Origin: Nematostella vectensis
Lineage: Eukaryota; Cnidaria; Anthozoa; Actiniaria; Edwardsiidae
Direction: 5' to 3'
Assembly (NCBI RefSeq): GCF_932526225.1
Contig: NC_064039.1
Location: 10,124,139 to 10,188,138 of the forward strand
DNA length: 64,000 nt
The notes beneath the pieces are model-generated. The model searched no databases, was not told the DNA's origin, and saw only the letters and a list, made by a program, of their open reading frames with translations. Made by a program: the position numbers and the translations under genes. Of the stretch, positions 13,272-24,900 are shown one piece after another (within the stretch, counting starts at the first letter, position 1; each line of letters begins with the position of its first letter).

Positions 13272-13845
13272 GGGGGAATTTCTGTCAGACTATGAGCGAA
13301 TTTGTCTGTTGATTCCACTCATGTTGTACCCAATTGTCTTCATATTTCTCCTGAAATAATATTGTTAAAACTGGTAATTACCTATCCAGTCAAAATTTTT
13401 GGGGTGTGCATCTTGCAATAAGCGAAAATATGTTTACAACAACATTAAAAACGATTAGATCATTGTGCAGACGTCACTATCTATAATTCCATTGATTCGT
13501 TGCATTGTGTTTATTTCTACCAAGGTATGGCGGCAACAGCAAATAAAGACTGGGTACGAGTCTGTATTGGTTATATAATCTCTTCGCTGGGTTGAGTTTA
13601 TTATTTATTCCTAACTATGCAAATAGATAAGGGCTTAAAATTTGAATAGAATCGGGGCCTGCTTTGACCTGCTAGGCTGGTCATATCCATGGATAAAATA
13701 ACCAGGCTACTAATCACTTATTTGCGTTAATTCCAGTTGCGCAGTTTTTATCCTTTTAAATTATAATGAGCAACTGCTATGAACAATAATAAGTAAAGGC
13801 TGGGAAGGGGATTATGCAAATTATAAAGTAATATTGCCGGTCGTT
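13272..13845. other. Intergenic, no feature recognised
   Basis: This stretch lies upstream of the Ser/Arg-rich gene and probably contains its promoter. A short plus-strand frame starts ATGGCGGCAACAGC at 13528 and runs 22 codons across a possible GTACGA donor; it is too weak to call as a gene. Confidence 0.4.
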
Positions 13846-13847
13846 TT

Positions 13848-14058
13848 AGTGGTCTGGTAACAAGGAATTTTAGTTTCTTTTCAGAAGCTTTCTCCGTTGA
13901 CTATAGATGGTCACAGTCACTGTTTTTCTCTTCTGAATACAATTCACAAAGTTTGCGAAGCACCTGCGGTACGGCAGCCCTAAATATGACACGAATCGTG
14001 CAGGTTTTTCAAATAAGGAATATATTGGTTTCATTATATGGAAGTGACCGCGTCTGGG
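13848..14058 (+). repeat. Dispersed repeat, copy 1 of 2
   Basis: About 210 bp matches 35703-35920 in the same orientation, including TTTTAGTTTCTTTTCAGA-like, CACAGTCACTGTTTTT and AATAAGGAATATATT blocks. No terminal repeats or open frame were seen. Confidence 0.75.
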
Positions 14059-14059
14059 A

Positions 14060-16985
14060 ATATGATATGAAAATTGATATGCAGCGTAAAATGACGATTT
14101 GCAAATGGCAGTTCTACGACGAAAACGACCCTTGTATCCCAATTTGTTCCAAATTCTGAAAACGTAACATGGACAAATCTTAAGATTATCCGTAAAAGGT
14201 CATTCATGTTTGGTTCTGGCATCGCTTTGAGTTTATTTGTCCTGTAAATAATTACTTCCCATAAGCCTTTCGGTCTTAAACAGCCATTTGGTAATTGCCA
14301 TTCGTTGTTAAGTATTGACAACGCTTGGTGTATACATATAAATTGCACTATTATTGTTGCAGAGTATGTTTTTAAGGGTGTCGTTTTCTTTTATGACTAA
14401 CGCGTCTAGTAAAATACCACGGGGGAACTTTTAATTACCAAAAGGCAAATACAGTGACTCGTTCAAGAATACTTCATGCCCCTTGATAATCTTGTTAAGT
14501 ATCTTATTATCGACTTCGCCTTTACCTTTGCTATGAATACGACCAAAATAAGTTATGTTGGCTTTTCAATTCCTTCTCTTTTCATCACATAGATCACATA
14601 ATTACTGGCTCAATGTGAAAGTTGGTTTTAGCAGATTGTTTTAATTTGAAAAAGATGCAAATCACGCGTAAATAGCAAGTAGCGATTTTTCTCCTATTTT
14701 CGGCTTTGTTTTTGCTATTTCGCTATAAAATAAGTGCCAATATAAATCACCATTAAAAGAAAAGTCCTATCCTTGTCAGGAAAACAATACATTTGCTCGT
14801 GTTCTTTTTAGTTAAGAAGCTATATCTTAGGATCAAGCCACTATGATTTAGTATTTTACAATGAATCTCACATGATGGTGAAAAATAGCCAGAATTACTA
14901 AACAGTTTGTTTTTGAGTAATTGATTACGGAAAAAAGACATCATGAAAGTCAACTATACGTATTTCACTCATGATAAACATAAGTGTTTCTAGGTCTATG
15001 TAAAAGATGCAATAACATTTCAATATATTTTTGATAAAACGAAAGAAGGAATATATTTTACATTTCTTTCAAAGAAATTAGAAAAATAAACTAGTGTAAG
15101 TGATTTCATAATAAGATGCCGTTTAACATGGTTTATGCCCTTAGGCTAGATCTAAAAGTTTGGAACAAACATACAATGTTTGAAACTCCCCTATTATTTC
15201 ATGATTACTCTGTATTGCATTACTATATCAAATCCCTTGTGTGGGTTTTTCAGAAAAATGGAATAACATATTTATTAATGTTTTATATTTGTCGGCATAG
15301 CAAGTTTGATAATCATACGTCGCAATTTCGTTTTCCATGAACATTTTTATGGTTCTATCACGACATCCTGAGCTACGCACACCAATAGTCCATGCGGTGT
15401 CCGGTCTCCGTGTTTTATGTCATCTCGAGCCAAATTTCCGTCATCATAGGTGCCTTGTAATTATGTTGTTATATAAAGTCTTTCATGCTAGCTCTGTTGT
15501 CATCTCAGAGAGTCTTAATACGAACGAGCCATGAGTTCAATCACATAAAACGTCAGTTTGTGTTTAAAGAAATATCCTTCAAAGTTGCCTTAACTTAAGA
15601 GACTCTTACCTTACTTTTTTGTTAGGATTTCTCCGTTTTTGGCCATCACCTCCATAGTTTGCTACACTTTGTCATTTTCTGCCAGTTGCCATGGCGTACG
15701 GCATTCGCATTCAGATCGAGTCCATTAAGTAGTCTTATTAGGCATGGATGTGTTAAGAAGCAATTCTGATCCTTGCTTGGCTCTGATTGGTTGGCTTGTA
15801 TAGGGGATCGCAGGTGTTCCTATAATTCAAAATATTATTATTTCTGCAAAAAACCAAACTGTTTATCTAATACAGAAAGGTATAGCACTATAGATGGTAA
15901 ATACCTCTGAAATTGTCCGGCCATAGCTATTAAATCGTTTTATGTGGTCATTAATTTTCCTTCTTAGACAACACAGTCGTACGCCTGCCTGCGTTTGTGA
16001 ATTGAAGGCAACATTTTTCTATTTGCATAAATCAATTGTTTAAGCAGTATTTTTACGTTGCAGTGAAAAGACCAAAAAATGGAAAACGCATAGAAACTAT
16101 TTTAGTTTAATGATTTTTTTTCGTATTTGCAGTTTTAAAGGGATGAACCACACGAAAGACTTTTAAAAACGGGACCTTCCTTGTGAATGTGATTTATAAT
16201 AGTAATAGAGCCGAGTGTCAAACGAAAGCTTGTATATATTTTTTTTCAACAACAAAGAAGAACTAATCGCCATGCCGATCGCCACAGAAAGTTCTACAAC
16301 AATAATATGCTTTTAGAGGATTAAGATAACACAAATAATCAGCTTGTCGGGAATTATCACTGGCTGGCAATTAAACATTCTTTACTTTTTCAATTTATAA
16401 GTGGCGAGAATTCTAAATAGAATAAACGCAAGAAACAGCCAATCAAAGCAATCCGCGATTAAATACATAGTTCTTTTGTACAGAACAAGATAGGCATCTA
16501 AAGTACGGGTTATTGCGCGAAAAGAAGAACGGTCTCTTCATGTCAAGCAGGTTATGGTCTATCAGGAAACTTTTTTTGTTCAATGCTTCATAGTTTTCAA
16601 AACAATTTCTGCAGCCTATAAAACACTCCCTACTATTGACCTGGTAAAACCCGACCTGGTTGGAATAATCTTTGTTCTATCTGGTTTGTATTTGCCTCCC
16701 CGGGCGATTGGTAAATATTGGAGATTTTTACGGCATTTTTTCGTCCTCGCGTATACCACTCAAACACAAATCCCTATGGCAGAGTTTTCCCTTCCCTGGT
16801 AAAATTTCACTCTGACCTGATGGTAAATTTTCTCCCGAACGAAAATAGACATTTGGAAAGAACTTGGAAAATTGCACCGACCTGTCGAGAAATTGTCAAC
16901 CTTAAGTGACCATTTCACGGAAAGCCTTCAAATTATTTTTGGCCAGGTATGCAAAAAAGCAAAAATTATATTTATCGTCCCTGGG
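14060..16985. other. Intergenic, no feature recognised
   Basis: AT-rich sequence with only short unsupported frames. I found no splice-consistent coding series and no clear repeat in this stretch. Confidence 0.4.
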
Positions 16986-16989
16986 TGGG

Positions 16990-17062
16990 CTTGGAACACC
17001 GAACTTTCGGTCAACAGTCAAATGCGGTGACCAATGCGCCACAGAGGCTTTAAAGGACTTTT
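16990..17062 (-). repeat. tRNA-derived SINE head or tRNA pseudogene
   Basis: On the minus strand the sequence GTGGCGCATTGGTCACCGC resembles a Pol III A box (TGGCNNAGTGG), and GTTCGGTGTTCCAAG about 30 bases on resembles a degenerate B box. The spacing fits a tRNA, but the arms do not form a complete acceptor stem that I can confirm. A tRNA-derived SINE fragment is the likelier reading. Confidence 0.5.
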
Positions 17063-17857
17063 CTATATATCTCTTTTAACTTTTCATTGGCGGGTTAGAA
17101 CCAGTCTCCTCATAATAAGACAATTTATCAGCCAATCAGCTGAAAGGTGCTCGAGATATAGCTCAATGAAGCAATTTGTTTTTCGCTAATAAAGTAAATC
17201 GGTCTATTAAGGTGTGAAATCATTGTACGATGCAAGCAAAACTGCGCCTTATTTTTTAGATAATAGGAAAATTACATGATGCAATATCTTTCTTGATTTT
17301 CAAGGAAAATTCTCCAAAATTTGATATTGTATTAGGGTTATCCTTTTAACCACGTGATTTAACCTATGAGCCAATCAGATGAAAGATAATATCTAACTAT
17401 GACATCATGAATAATTTTTCTTTAGTCTGTTTAGGTAAGACAGACTATATTGCAACAATTACTTCAGTATAGAAAACAGTCCAAAATGTCTCATTATCGA
17501 AAAACAATAAACAAATTATTCATGGCACCGAAGATCCTTTGATTTTAAATGCACCAAACTTTTAACATGAATTAGGCTTGGCCTCTTAATTACCTTTCCC
17601 AAGTTATTGGGAAATCAGACTAAACGTACTCATATCAAACATATCCCCCAGGGATAGTGTCCTTCGTACTTATTGCCCTTATATGGGCATTGATGCCCAT
17701 TCCGGATCTACAGAAAACATGTTGAAAAATGCTGATTCCTGTATGTCGTCAAATGAGACTTGAGGCAAAAATTTGTCAAGAAAAACTTGATCGCTTGGTC
17801 AAATATTTTTCTTACTAATCTTAGACCCAGGCCAGAGTTTTGGGATGGACGAGAGGG

Positions 17858-18060
17858 CGTGTAGTCCGGTTGCTTAGTGTTTCAATCTATACATAGCGGA
17901 CAAAAGCACCAAACTTGTCACAAAGATAGCCGAGAGGATGCTAATTAATATTGAGACCGGTGCCAACCGGTACCCCTTGAGGATTTCGCGTAACAACGGA
18001 ATAAAAATTAGAAAAATGCGTCCATCACGGGCTTCCTGTGGTGAACCCTGTATTTCCAAA
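17858..18060 (-). other. Arm of an inverted duplication with an open frame
   Basis: The minus strand reads an acceptor-like AAATACAG and then about 50 open codons ending at 17874. The frame ends in a strongly hydrophobic stretch (PVSILISILSAIFVTSLVLL) followed by AMYRLKH and a stop, which would suit the last exon of a membrane protein. The same DNA is present inverted at about 20675-20860, where the frame is broken by a stop. It may be an exon with a decayed copy, or a repeat that happens to be open. No upstream exon was found. Confidence 0.35.
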
Positions 18061-18217
18061 ACTAAGGCGCAATATCTGATTGTTTTATTCTAGTAGGGGA
18101 AATATAACGCTATTTGTTAATATTTCAAGATAAAACTGTCGTCGGCTGCATTAAAACGCTTTATCTAACAGAAAAAGTTTTCAAGGCTAGACCCAATCCC
18201 CCTCACGGTTATCCAAG

Positions 18218-18817
18218 ATGGCGGCTTATATTGGCATTATTGGCATAATATACGTTGTAAGTACCTCATAAAATCGCGTATTTTAGGTGAAAAAAGGCTC
18301 ATAATTTATGTATCAAGGACTTACAATGTCAATAACCTACTAAATATGAACTTTTGCTTTGAATTTAAATGTATTTCTTCTGAATCTGCGATTATCGCAA
18401 TAGCTGGATTTAATAGGGGGCTTTGTAAATGTATGTCAACAAGACACCACAGAACAACGAGATGCCTTAGATATGCCTACTCAATCAAAGTTATTAGTTT
18501 GTGAATATTTTCTTGAGAATATTAAAGGATTAAGATGTTCTGCAGAAGAAACATCTGTAGAAACTCTTTGTCGCAAATAGCGCAAAATGGCACAGGAATT
18601 ATCACAAATTTGCAGTATTATTGCTCGAAATCCTTTAAGAACGAAAAAAGGTGACTAGAAGTGGAACTGCGAAAAAAAAACAGTGCTTATTTCTCCCTAC
18701 GTGTGCATTATAGTGACGAGGTTGAACGTATCGCATGCTTTTAACAGGATAGCAACCAACCACCAACGAATTGTCGCAGCAATAGAGGACAATGTTATTA
18801 ACTTAAAGATGTCTTAA
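18218..18817 (+). CDS. Predicted 47-residue single-pass membrane microprotein
   Basis: The model has three small exons: 18218-18256, 18616-18650 and 18748-18817. The start lies in CCAAGATGGCGGC, a YY1-type initiator motif common at housekeeping gene starts. Introns have donors GTAAGT and GTGACT and acceptors TTTGCAG and TTTAACAG. All phases agree (39 + 35 + 70 nt = 48 codons including stop). Exon 1 encodes MAAYIGIIGIIYV, a hydrophobic N-terminus continued by YYCSKSF, which suits a signal anchor or transmembrane helix. The rest is a basic, helical-looking tail that includes RIVAAIEDNVINL. I do not recognise the family. The location (ER, mitochondrial or other membrane) cannot be read from sequence alone. 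The call rests on splice and phase agreement. Confidence 0.5.
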
Positions 18818-19834
18818 TGATGACCTCAGGAATGGAAAAAGCCGTGGAGCATAAGTAAAGGAAAGGTCTCCAGGAAGCGAGAGAGGATGATAAAAAGAGT
18901 GTAGAGCTTTTGTTTGGCTTATAGAATATAATAATATATCAGAATATATAAGTTGAAGCTCATTCCCAGAAATAAGGGACATTAGCCAGCGGTTTCTCTG
19001 GGCTCACATTTTGCTAGGCCCGCGAGGAATAACAGCGGTATCACAAATAAAAACGAGATTCTGGCCAGCACAGGGGCTTCCCTTTTGTTGTTACACTAGA
19101 AGTTTTTAATCAGGTTGACTAAAATTCCAAATAAAAGTAGTATTAGCGGTATTTAAACGTGCAAGGGGCATCTCTGATTTGATACGTCCAATGATAATGG
19201 AAGTGCGGCAGTCTTGCTGAGGTTGGAAAACATATGCGCAAATTAAAAAAAAAAATGTATTTTAGAAAGGCTTTATGGTTCCCCTGTGTCTATCCCAGAA
19301 AGCCGTGGGGCCGTTTAAAAACAAAATGGAGAACGGACGAACTGAGAGAAGTTGTTCTTGCGGAGCGCACCGTTTTCCTTGCTTCAGTCTGTATCTTAAA
19401 GACAACAATAATGGTTCCTGAACTAGGCATAACTGCATCAAATGTTATTTCTTCGGGAACAAGATTGGAAGGCGCTACTGCCTATTTTATTGGCCAATTC
19501 GATGGAAGGATAGTCGATTTACCAATTCCGAGTCCTGCACCTGTGATGCGTCGAACAGTTCTACCTTTAAAACGACTACTTTTATGCCCGATTTCAAGGA
19601 AACTACAGAGAATGTATGGAGGATTGTATGCTCTCAAGCGAACTAAAGTGCAATGTCCAAGGAACAATTATAGGGCTTTCTCTGGCATCGTTTGAACGGA
19701 AAGTGTATCGCTCGAATGGCAAGGTTTTTTTTTTCGAGTCTTGCATCGTGAGCCCAAAATCTCTTAAACGAGAAATTTTGATAAATTGTGATGTCTCCCC
19801 CACATTTCCTTATAATAAATTGCAGCCATTTTGA

Positions 19835-19875
19835 CATTGTATGTGCGCTATTACGCATGCGTGGCGGCCATGTTG
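19835..19875. promoter_or_regulatory. Possible bidirectional promoter with NRF1-like site
   Basis: GCGCTATTACGCATGCGTGG contains an NRF1-like core (CGCATGCG), followed by a GGCGGCCATG motif. An ATG at 19870 opens 12 codons ending at a GTACGT donor on the plus strand. On the minus strand an ATG near 19837 opens a frame beginning MSKWLQFIIRKCGGD that reaches an A run near 19728. Neither side could be extended into a convincing gene. Confidence 0.35.
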
Positions 19876-20674
19876 TCTCTTAATTCTGGGAATGTGTTGA
19901 AAATGGTACGTACCTTTTTTGTTATGTCTAAGCTCCAAAATGCGCATGAGACACGCTTGGTAGATTTTAGGTATGAGAAATCCTTTAACCGATTTTTACT
20001 AAATAACAGATTTTTAGAGGCTTTTTCTAAGGCGCACGATCAGTGATCGTCGGACCGTTATTGTAATAAAAGGGAAAAAAAGTCATTCTGAAATAAACTG
20101 AAAGAGACTTTTCAGAATGATGCGCGTATGCTAGCTTGTGTGCAGGGTCCGCTAGGATTTCTTTCCCAAACAGAAGATTTTTCCTTCGAGAGCGAGGCTC
20201 TCCCCTCGGAAACAATTGTGATAATTTGATTTAAAAAATAACATAGGGTCGTAATGGAAAGATAAACAAATGATCCGAGTTGTCATGGTATATTTTATCA
20301 ACGCACAACAGGCTATGAAAAATCTCCCTCATCGGTAGCTGATTTTTCCTGGTGACGGGCCTATTAATTACAGCCGTTACATTAATATAATGCTTAGACA
20401 GCATATTGAAAGAAAATTTCTGGTGAAATTCATGTGCACCACCTATTGTGCTTATTTGATGGATCATATTATTATTATTATATTTCTATGTTAGCAAAAG
20501 GGATGTTAAAAAAAGCCGCACGGAGCCTGGGTTCCAGTAGATTTCCTTCTTCTTCAAATGTAGCTTTTTATAGCTATTTGTACGTTTTTTTGTTCGGAAT
20601 TCGATAGAGTACATCTTAAATGATATAAATCGTTTTCAAATATGTGCATTTTTTTTTGCCTCATGAAAAGGTAT

Positions 20675-20860
20675 GTAAATCTCACCACAGGGTACCCGCA
20701 ACACCAGATTTCTAAAAAAAGAATTGCTCTTTATCTATGGATCCGCTAATGGAACCGGTGGGCACCGGTCTCAATATTAATTACCATCTTATAGGCTATA
20801 TTTATACCAAGTTTGGTGCTTTTGTCCGCTGTGTATAGATTGAGCTCTTTTTGTGCGCTA
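20675..20860 (+). repeat. Inverted copy of the 17858-18060 segment
   Basis: Blocks CACCGGTCTCAATATTAATT, AGTTTGGTGCTTTTGTCCGC and TGTATAGATTGA match the other arm in reverse orientation. The match extends to CTCACCACAGG upstream. A TAG interrupts the frame that is open in the other copy. Confidence 0.8.
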
Positions 20861-20869
20861 AGCGACCCG

Positions 20870-21262
20870 ACTCAGTGGGATGGGTGAGAGGGCGTGGGAT
20901 TGACGAGAAGGCGTGGGATGGGCGAAAGGGGGTGGGATGGGTGAAAGGGCGTGGGATGGGCGAGAGGGGGTGGGATGGGTGAGAAGGCGTGGGATGGGCA
21001 AGAAGGGGTGGGATGGGTGAGGGCGTGGGGTGGACGAGAGGGCGTGGGATGGGTGAGAGGGCGTGGGATGAGTGGGAGGGCGTGGGATGGGTGAGAGGGC
21101 GTGGGATGGACGAAAGGGCGTGGGATGGGTGAGAGTGCGTGGGATTGACGAGAGAGCGTGGGATGGGTAAGAAGGGGTGGGATGGGTGAAAGAATGTGGG
21201 ATAGGTAGGAGGATTGAAAGAGTATTTGATGAGTGGGAGGGTATGAGATTGATGAAAGGGCG
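20870..21262. repeat. Minisatellite of ~19-20 bp units
   Basis: Nearly twenty degenerate copies of GTGGGATGGGTGAGAGGGC occur in tandem. One copy-like unit (GGGATGGACGAGAGGGCGTG) also sits at 17842, next to the other arm of the inverted duplication. The minus-strand frame rich in Ser, His and Pro across it is a repeat artefact. Confidence 0.9.
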
Positions 21263-21343
21263 TGGGTTCAGACGGGTTTTGAACGTTGGTGTGTTATGTG
21301 AAGAGAAATGAGCCAAGACAAGCAAATTTAAAAATCATAGCGG

Positions 21344-21354
21344 TTTATTTTATT
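21344..21354 (-). terminator. Polyadenylation signal for the 21.9-26.5 kb gene
   Basis: Two overlapping AATAAA hexamers on the minus strand lie about 580 bases beyond the stop codon at 21931. The assignment to that gene is inferred from position and strand. Confidence 0.4.
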
Positions 21355-21930
21355 GACAAACCAAAATATGTTTACAAATACTGTAAGACCCGAGTCAAAA
21401 TACTATATTACAAGAAGACATAATAACCACTGTTTTAATAACTTAAGTTACCATCACGTTACTTCTACGCGTTAGGGAACGACTCATATAGAAGCCCTTA
21501 AGCTTGCTAAGAAACGTTGTGTTTAACACTGTTGTGTATTTATAGAGAACATACGAATTACTTCCGTTGATCGATTCTTGTCCGGCCCGTGCTATCGACA
21601 AGCCCCATGACTACACCCTAATTACAATTTAGCAGCTACTAATAAGCTAGTAGTAATTGCTGTCCGGGTTCCCCTGTACTTCCAGGTCAGGTATGTAGCA
21701 ATGTTGGGCGCAGGGGACGTGTGCAGCCCCCCCCCCCCCTTCCCCCGACTGCCAAGTCCTAGACATTTTTATCTGATATCTATGATTGTACACGTCCCCT
21801 GTCGAATCATTGCTATGTACCCGAAGGGAACCAAAGCCCCTTCATGATGACAATGTTGCGTACTGCTCCATGCTCTTAAGCCCGCAATATAACTCCCCAT
21901 AAAGTGGGAGATTACCGCAAGATGACGCTC

Positions 21931-24900
21931 TCATATGTCCGGCTTTTTGAGTCCATTTGTCAGGCACATCCAGAAGATGCTTTGGTTCACCATACGCTTG
22001 TTAATCTCCGCCAGAGGCCCCGTCATCGGCACATTCTTAGGCAGAGTCATCAGCGCTTCACTATCGCTATTCTCGATGCCCAGCGCATTCGCGTGTTTAC
22101 CCTTCATGAAGTCGCTCTCCCTCCCGTGAGCCCTGGGTTTGGACGATCTCCCATGTCCGTACACGTTGTACTTGTTAGAGTTCACTTCCTTCATGGGTTT
22201 TGTGCCGCGTTTGGCAAACGCTTTTGTGTAACCACGCTGTTTGTGCGCAGCTTTGAGTCGCTTCTTAAGCCCAGCACTATATCCGGGATGATACTCATCG
22301 TCATCAATGTCATCATCATCATCGTCCAAGTCATTGTCATCATCACTTTCGCTAAAGTTTATTACCACGTTTCTCGTGCTCCGAACAGCTCTCGTATTCT
22401 CTGCGCTTGCAGTATCCCGCTTTGTCTCACCAGCGGTAGTTTTGACTACCTTCTTGGCGTCACGTGGTGTGTTTAACACCTTCGTTATCTCCCGTAATTG
22501 GTCGCCATTGGTTTCTTGGTTTAGTTTCTGGCTTATGATTTTCTTTGGCGGCTCAATAGCTGGTGTTTCTTTCAGACTTTGAACTGTTAGGGTGTCTTCG
22601 TGTACCTAAAATCGTTAAGTTAAAATGATAAGAAAGGGAAAGGAAGAGCGGTGGCGAGTTTAAAGTTTTAGCGGGGAGTGTCAAGTCATGCAGCTCTTTT
22701 CGGCTCGATATTTCTCTTAGAATCACAGATTATTGTGTCTGAAATGTTTTCTTACATGTCAAATAAAGTTTGGGATAACGTTGGACCGTAAGCAACCCCC
22801 TTTAGTCTACGGGAATAAGTGGTTAGGCCAAATCGTGGACTGAATCATAACTTAACTATACAAGGAAGAGGCAATAGTAAAGCCGCAGAAAAATCAAACT
22901 GGAATTTAAAATTTTTAGAAATTTCCAATTATTTTTCATGTTATGTATTCTTTAAATACTAAAATATCCGCCATTATGTCAAAAGTTGCGGATTAAGGAG
23001 GCGCCAGCGAAACGAGCAAAATGATTAAAAAAACCGGAAATAGAAGTTACTAATGCAAGTGCGTCATGCATTCCCATGAGGCAGCTTGGCGTATAAACCT
23101 ATTTCAATAAAGGTTGTCAGCGAGAATGGAAATTGTTAAATGGCAAACAAGCAATATATCAATTACATTTAATGGATAGTCGCATGTTTTATTTATATTT
23201 TTCTAAATTTGGAACAAATGTTTTGGGATTCATGGGTCCATTCGGTCGTAGAACTGCCATTTGTCAATCGCTATTTGTCATTTGCACTGACGCTTTTGTA
23301 AATAGGCATTAGCTATCGACTTGACGTCACCAGTTCCGTATAACGCTTCGCCTTGTTACAATTTCATCTCCTTTATTGTTAATTCAATGTGAAATTGCAT
23401 TAAACTCCACAGTCAATTTATTATTGTACTTTGTGCTTATGCGTCACTCCTACAACCTTTGTTCAATTTGTAGAATACACAACATAAATGTTTTCTGCGT
23501 GTCGGCAACGTCAGAACGCTGAATCGATCATTTTTATGATAATAGATGTCGACAGCTTGTTGAAACGATTAGCGGGAATATTACCCCCTTTGGAGGCGAA
23601 AAGGTCCCCGGCTCATTATTGTATCAAATTTCGCGATAAACATAATTAAAGAGGACAAGCGAGGAGTTAGAAACGAATAATGCTCTTTTCTTTTATTTTG
23701 TAGAATTAGTTTTGGTAGATAGGCAAAGATAACTTAGCAAAACCAAAAATTGCAATGGCCGAAACAATTAAACGGCTTCTGTCGATTTCCCTTCCTATTG
23801 TGATTGGTTTTGAATATGTTATGTAATCGCAAAAATTGCTTCCGTAGAATAGAGGGTGAAGGCTTTATTAAGAACCCAGAATGAGACTGGTGAGTGGAAT
23901 GAGACGATGTCGCGTACTTCCTGGTTATCAGTCTCCCACTCATCGCTTAGCATAAAAAAAACGACACAAGCGTGAGAAGGCGTGGTCACCAAATAAGGGC
24001 ATGGAGCCAGATTAGGGGGAGGGGGTAGCTAGATAGGTGGGACAGGTTTGATGGGAGCGTGGAAAAAGCGCCATGTCCGAAGCTATTCACAAAGGGCATT
24101 AAACATGTTCTGTTACGTCATCAGGTGACGTCGTCATGCGACGCTATCGCCGACTTACTCGTTTGAGGTTCTCTCTCGACTGTCGCTGCTGTTTCTCGTA
24201 CTCGTCCCTACTCTCCTGGATCACCAGACGCGTGTATAACTCCTCGCGGTACCCTGGATATCATTACATAGGTGTTTACATACAGATTTATGAGAGAGCT
24301 ATTGTAAGGCACGATATTGTGTCCGCAATAAACAGACTATTGTCAGTTTTGGTAAAATTGATATCATCAATTAAAACCCCGATTTGCCAAGCCAAAGCCA
24401 AATAAAAGTTGTTTTTTATCGTCGAATTGGGCTGGAGCAGGGACGGATCCATTATTCTATAAAAGGGCGTGGGAGTGGGGTTTGTTTACAGTGTCCGGGA
24501 GTTCGTTTTATAGCTTAGTTGTGATATTTTGTATGAGAAAAATGACTTTTACTTTTTTTAAATCAAAAAGAGTGGTAGATATCCACCCTATCCAACCCCC
24601 CTCCTCAGAAAAATGTGAAGAGACATGACATTAACTTTAACAATTATCCGATCCACCCCCCTCCCTCTCTCCCTCCCCTTCACACATACACACACAAAAA
24701 AAAAAAACGAAAAGAAAAAAAAAAAAAAAAAAAACGGTGATGCAGTCTCTCTTGGAGCGCGAGGCGGGAATGCGTTTGTTATTCAACTTCGTAGGCCATC
24801 TTGTTGGCCTACGAAGACTTTTGTGTACCTACCAGAGAAGCGCTTCCCTCCAATAGTGCGCATGGCCTCATTAACGTGACCGCATTTACAGGAGGTTGCG

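Noticed and set aside
19482-19667. P-loop-like GAGLGIGKST in a minus-strand frame
   Set aside because: The flanking residues do not resemble any nucleotide-binding domain, and the frame is short with no splice support.
20858-21325. 155-codon minus-strand frame rich in Ser, His and Pro
   Set aside because: It lies entirely on the ~19-bp minisatellite.
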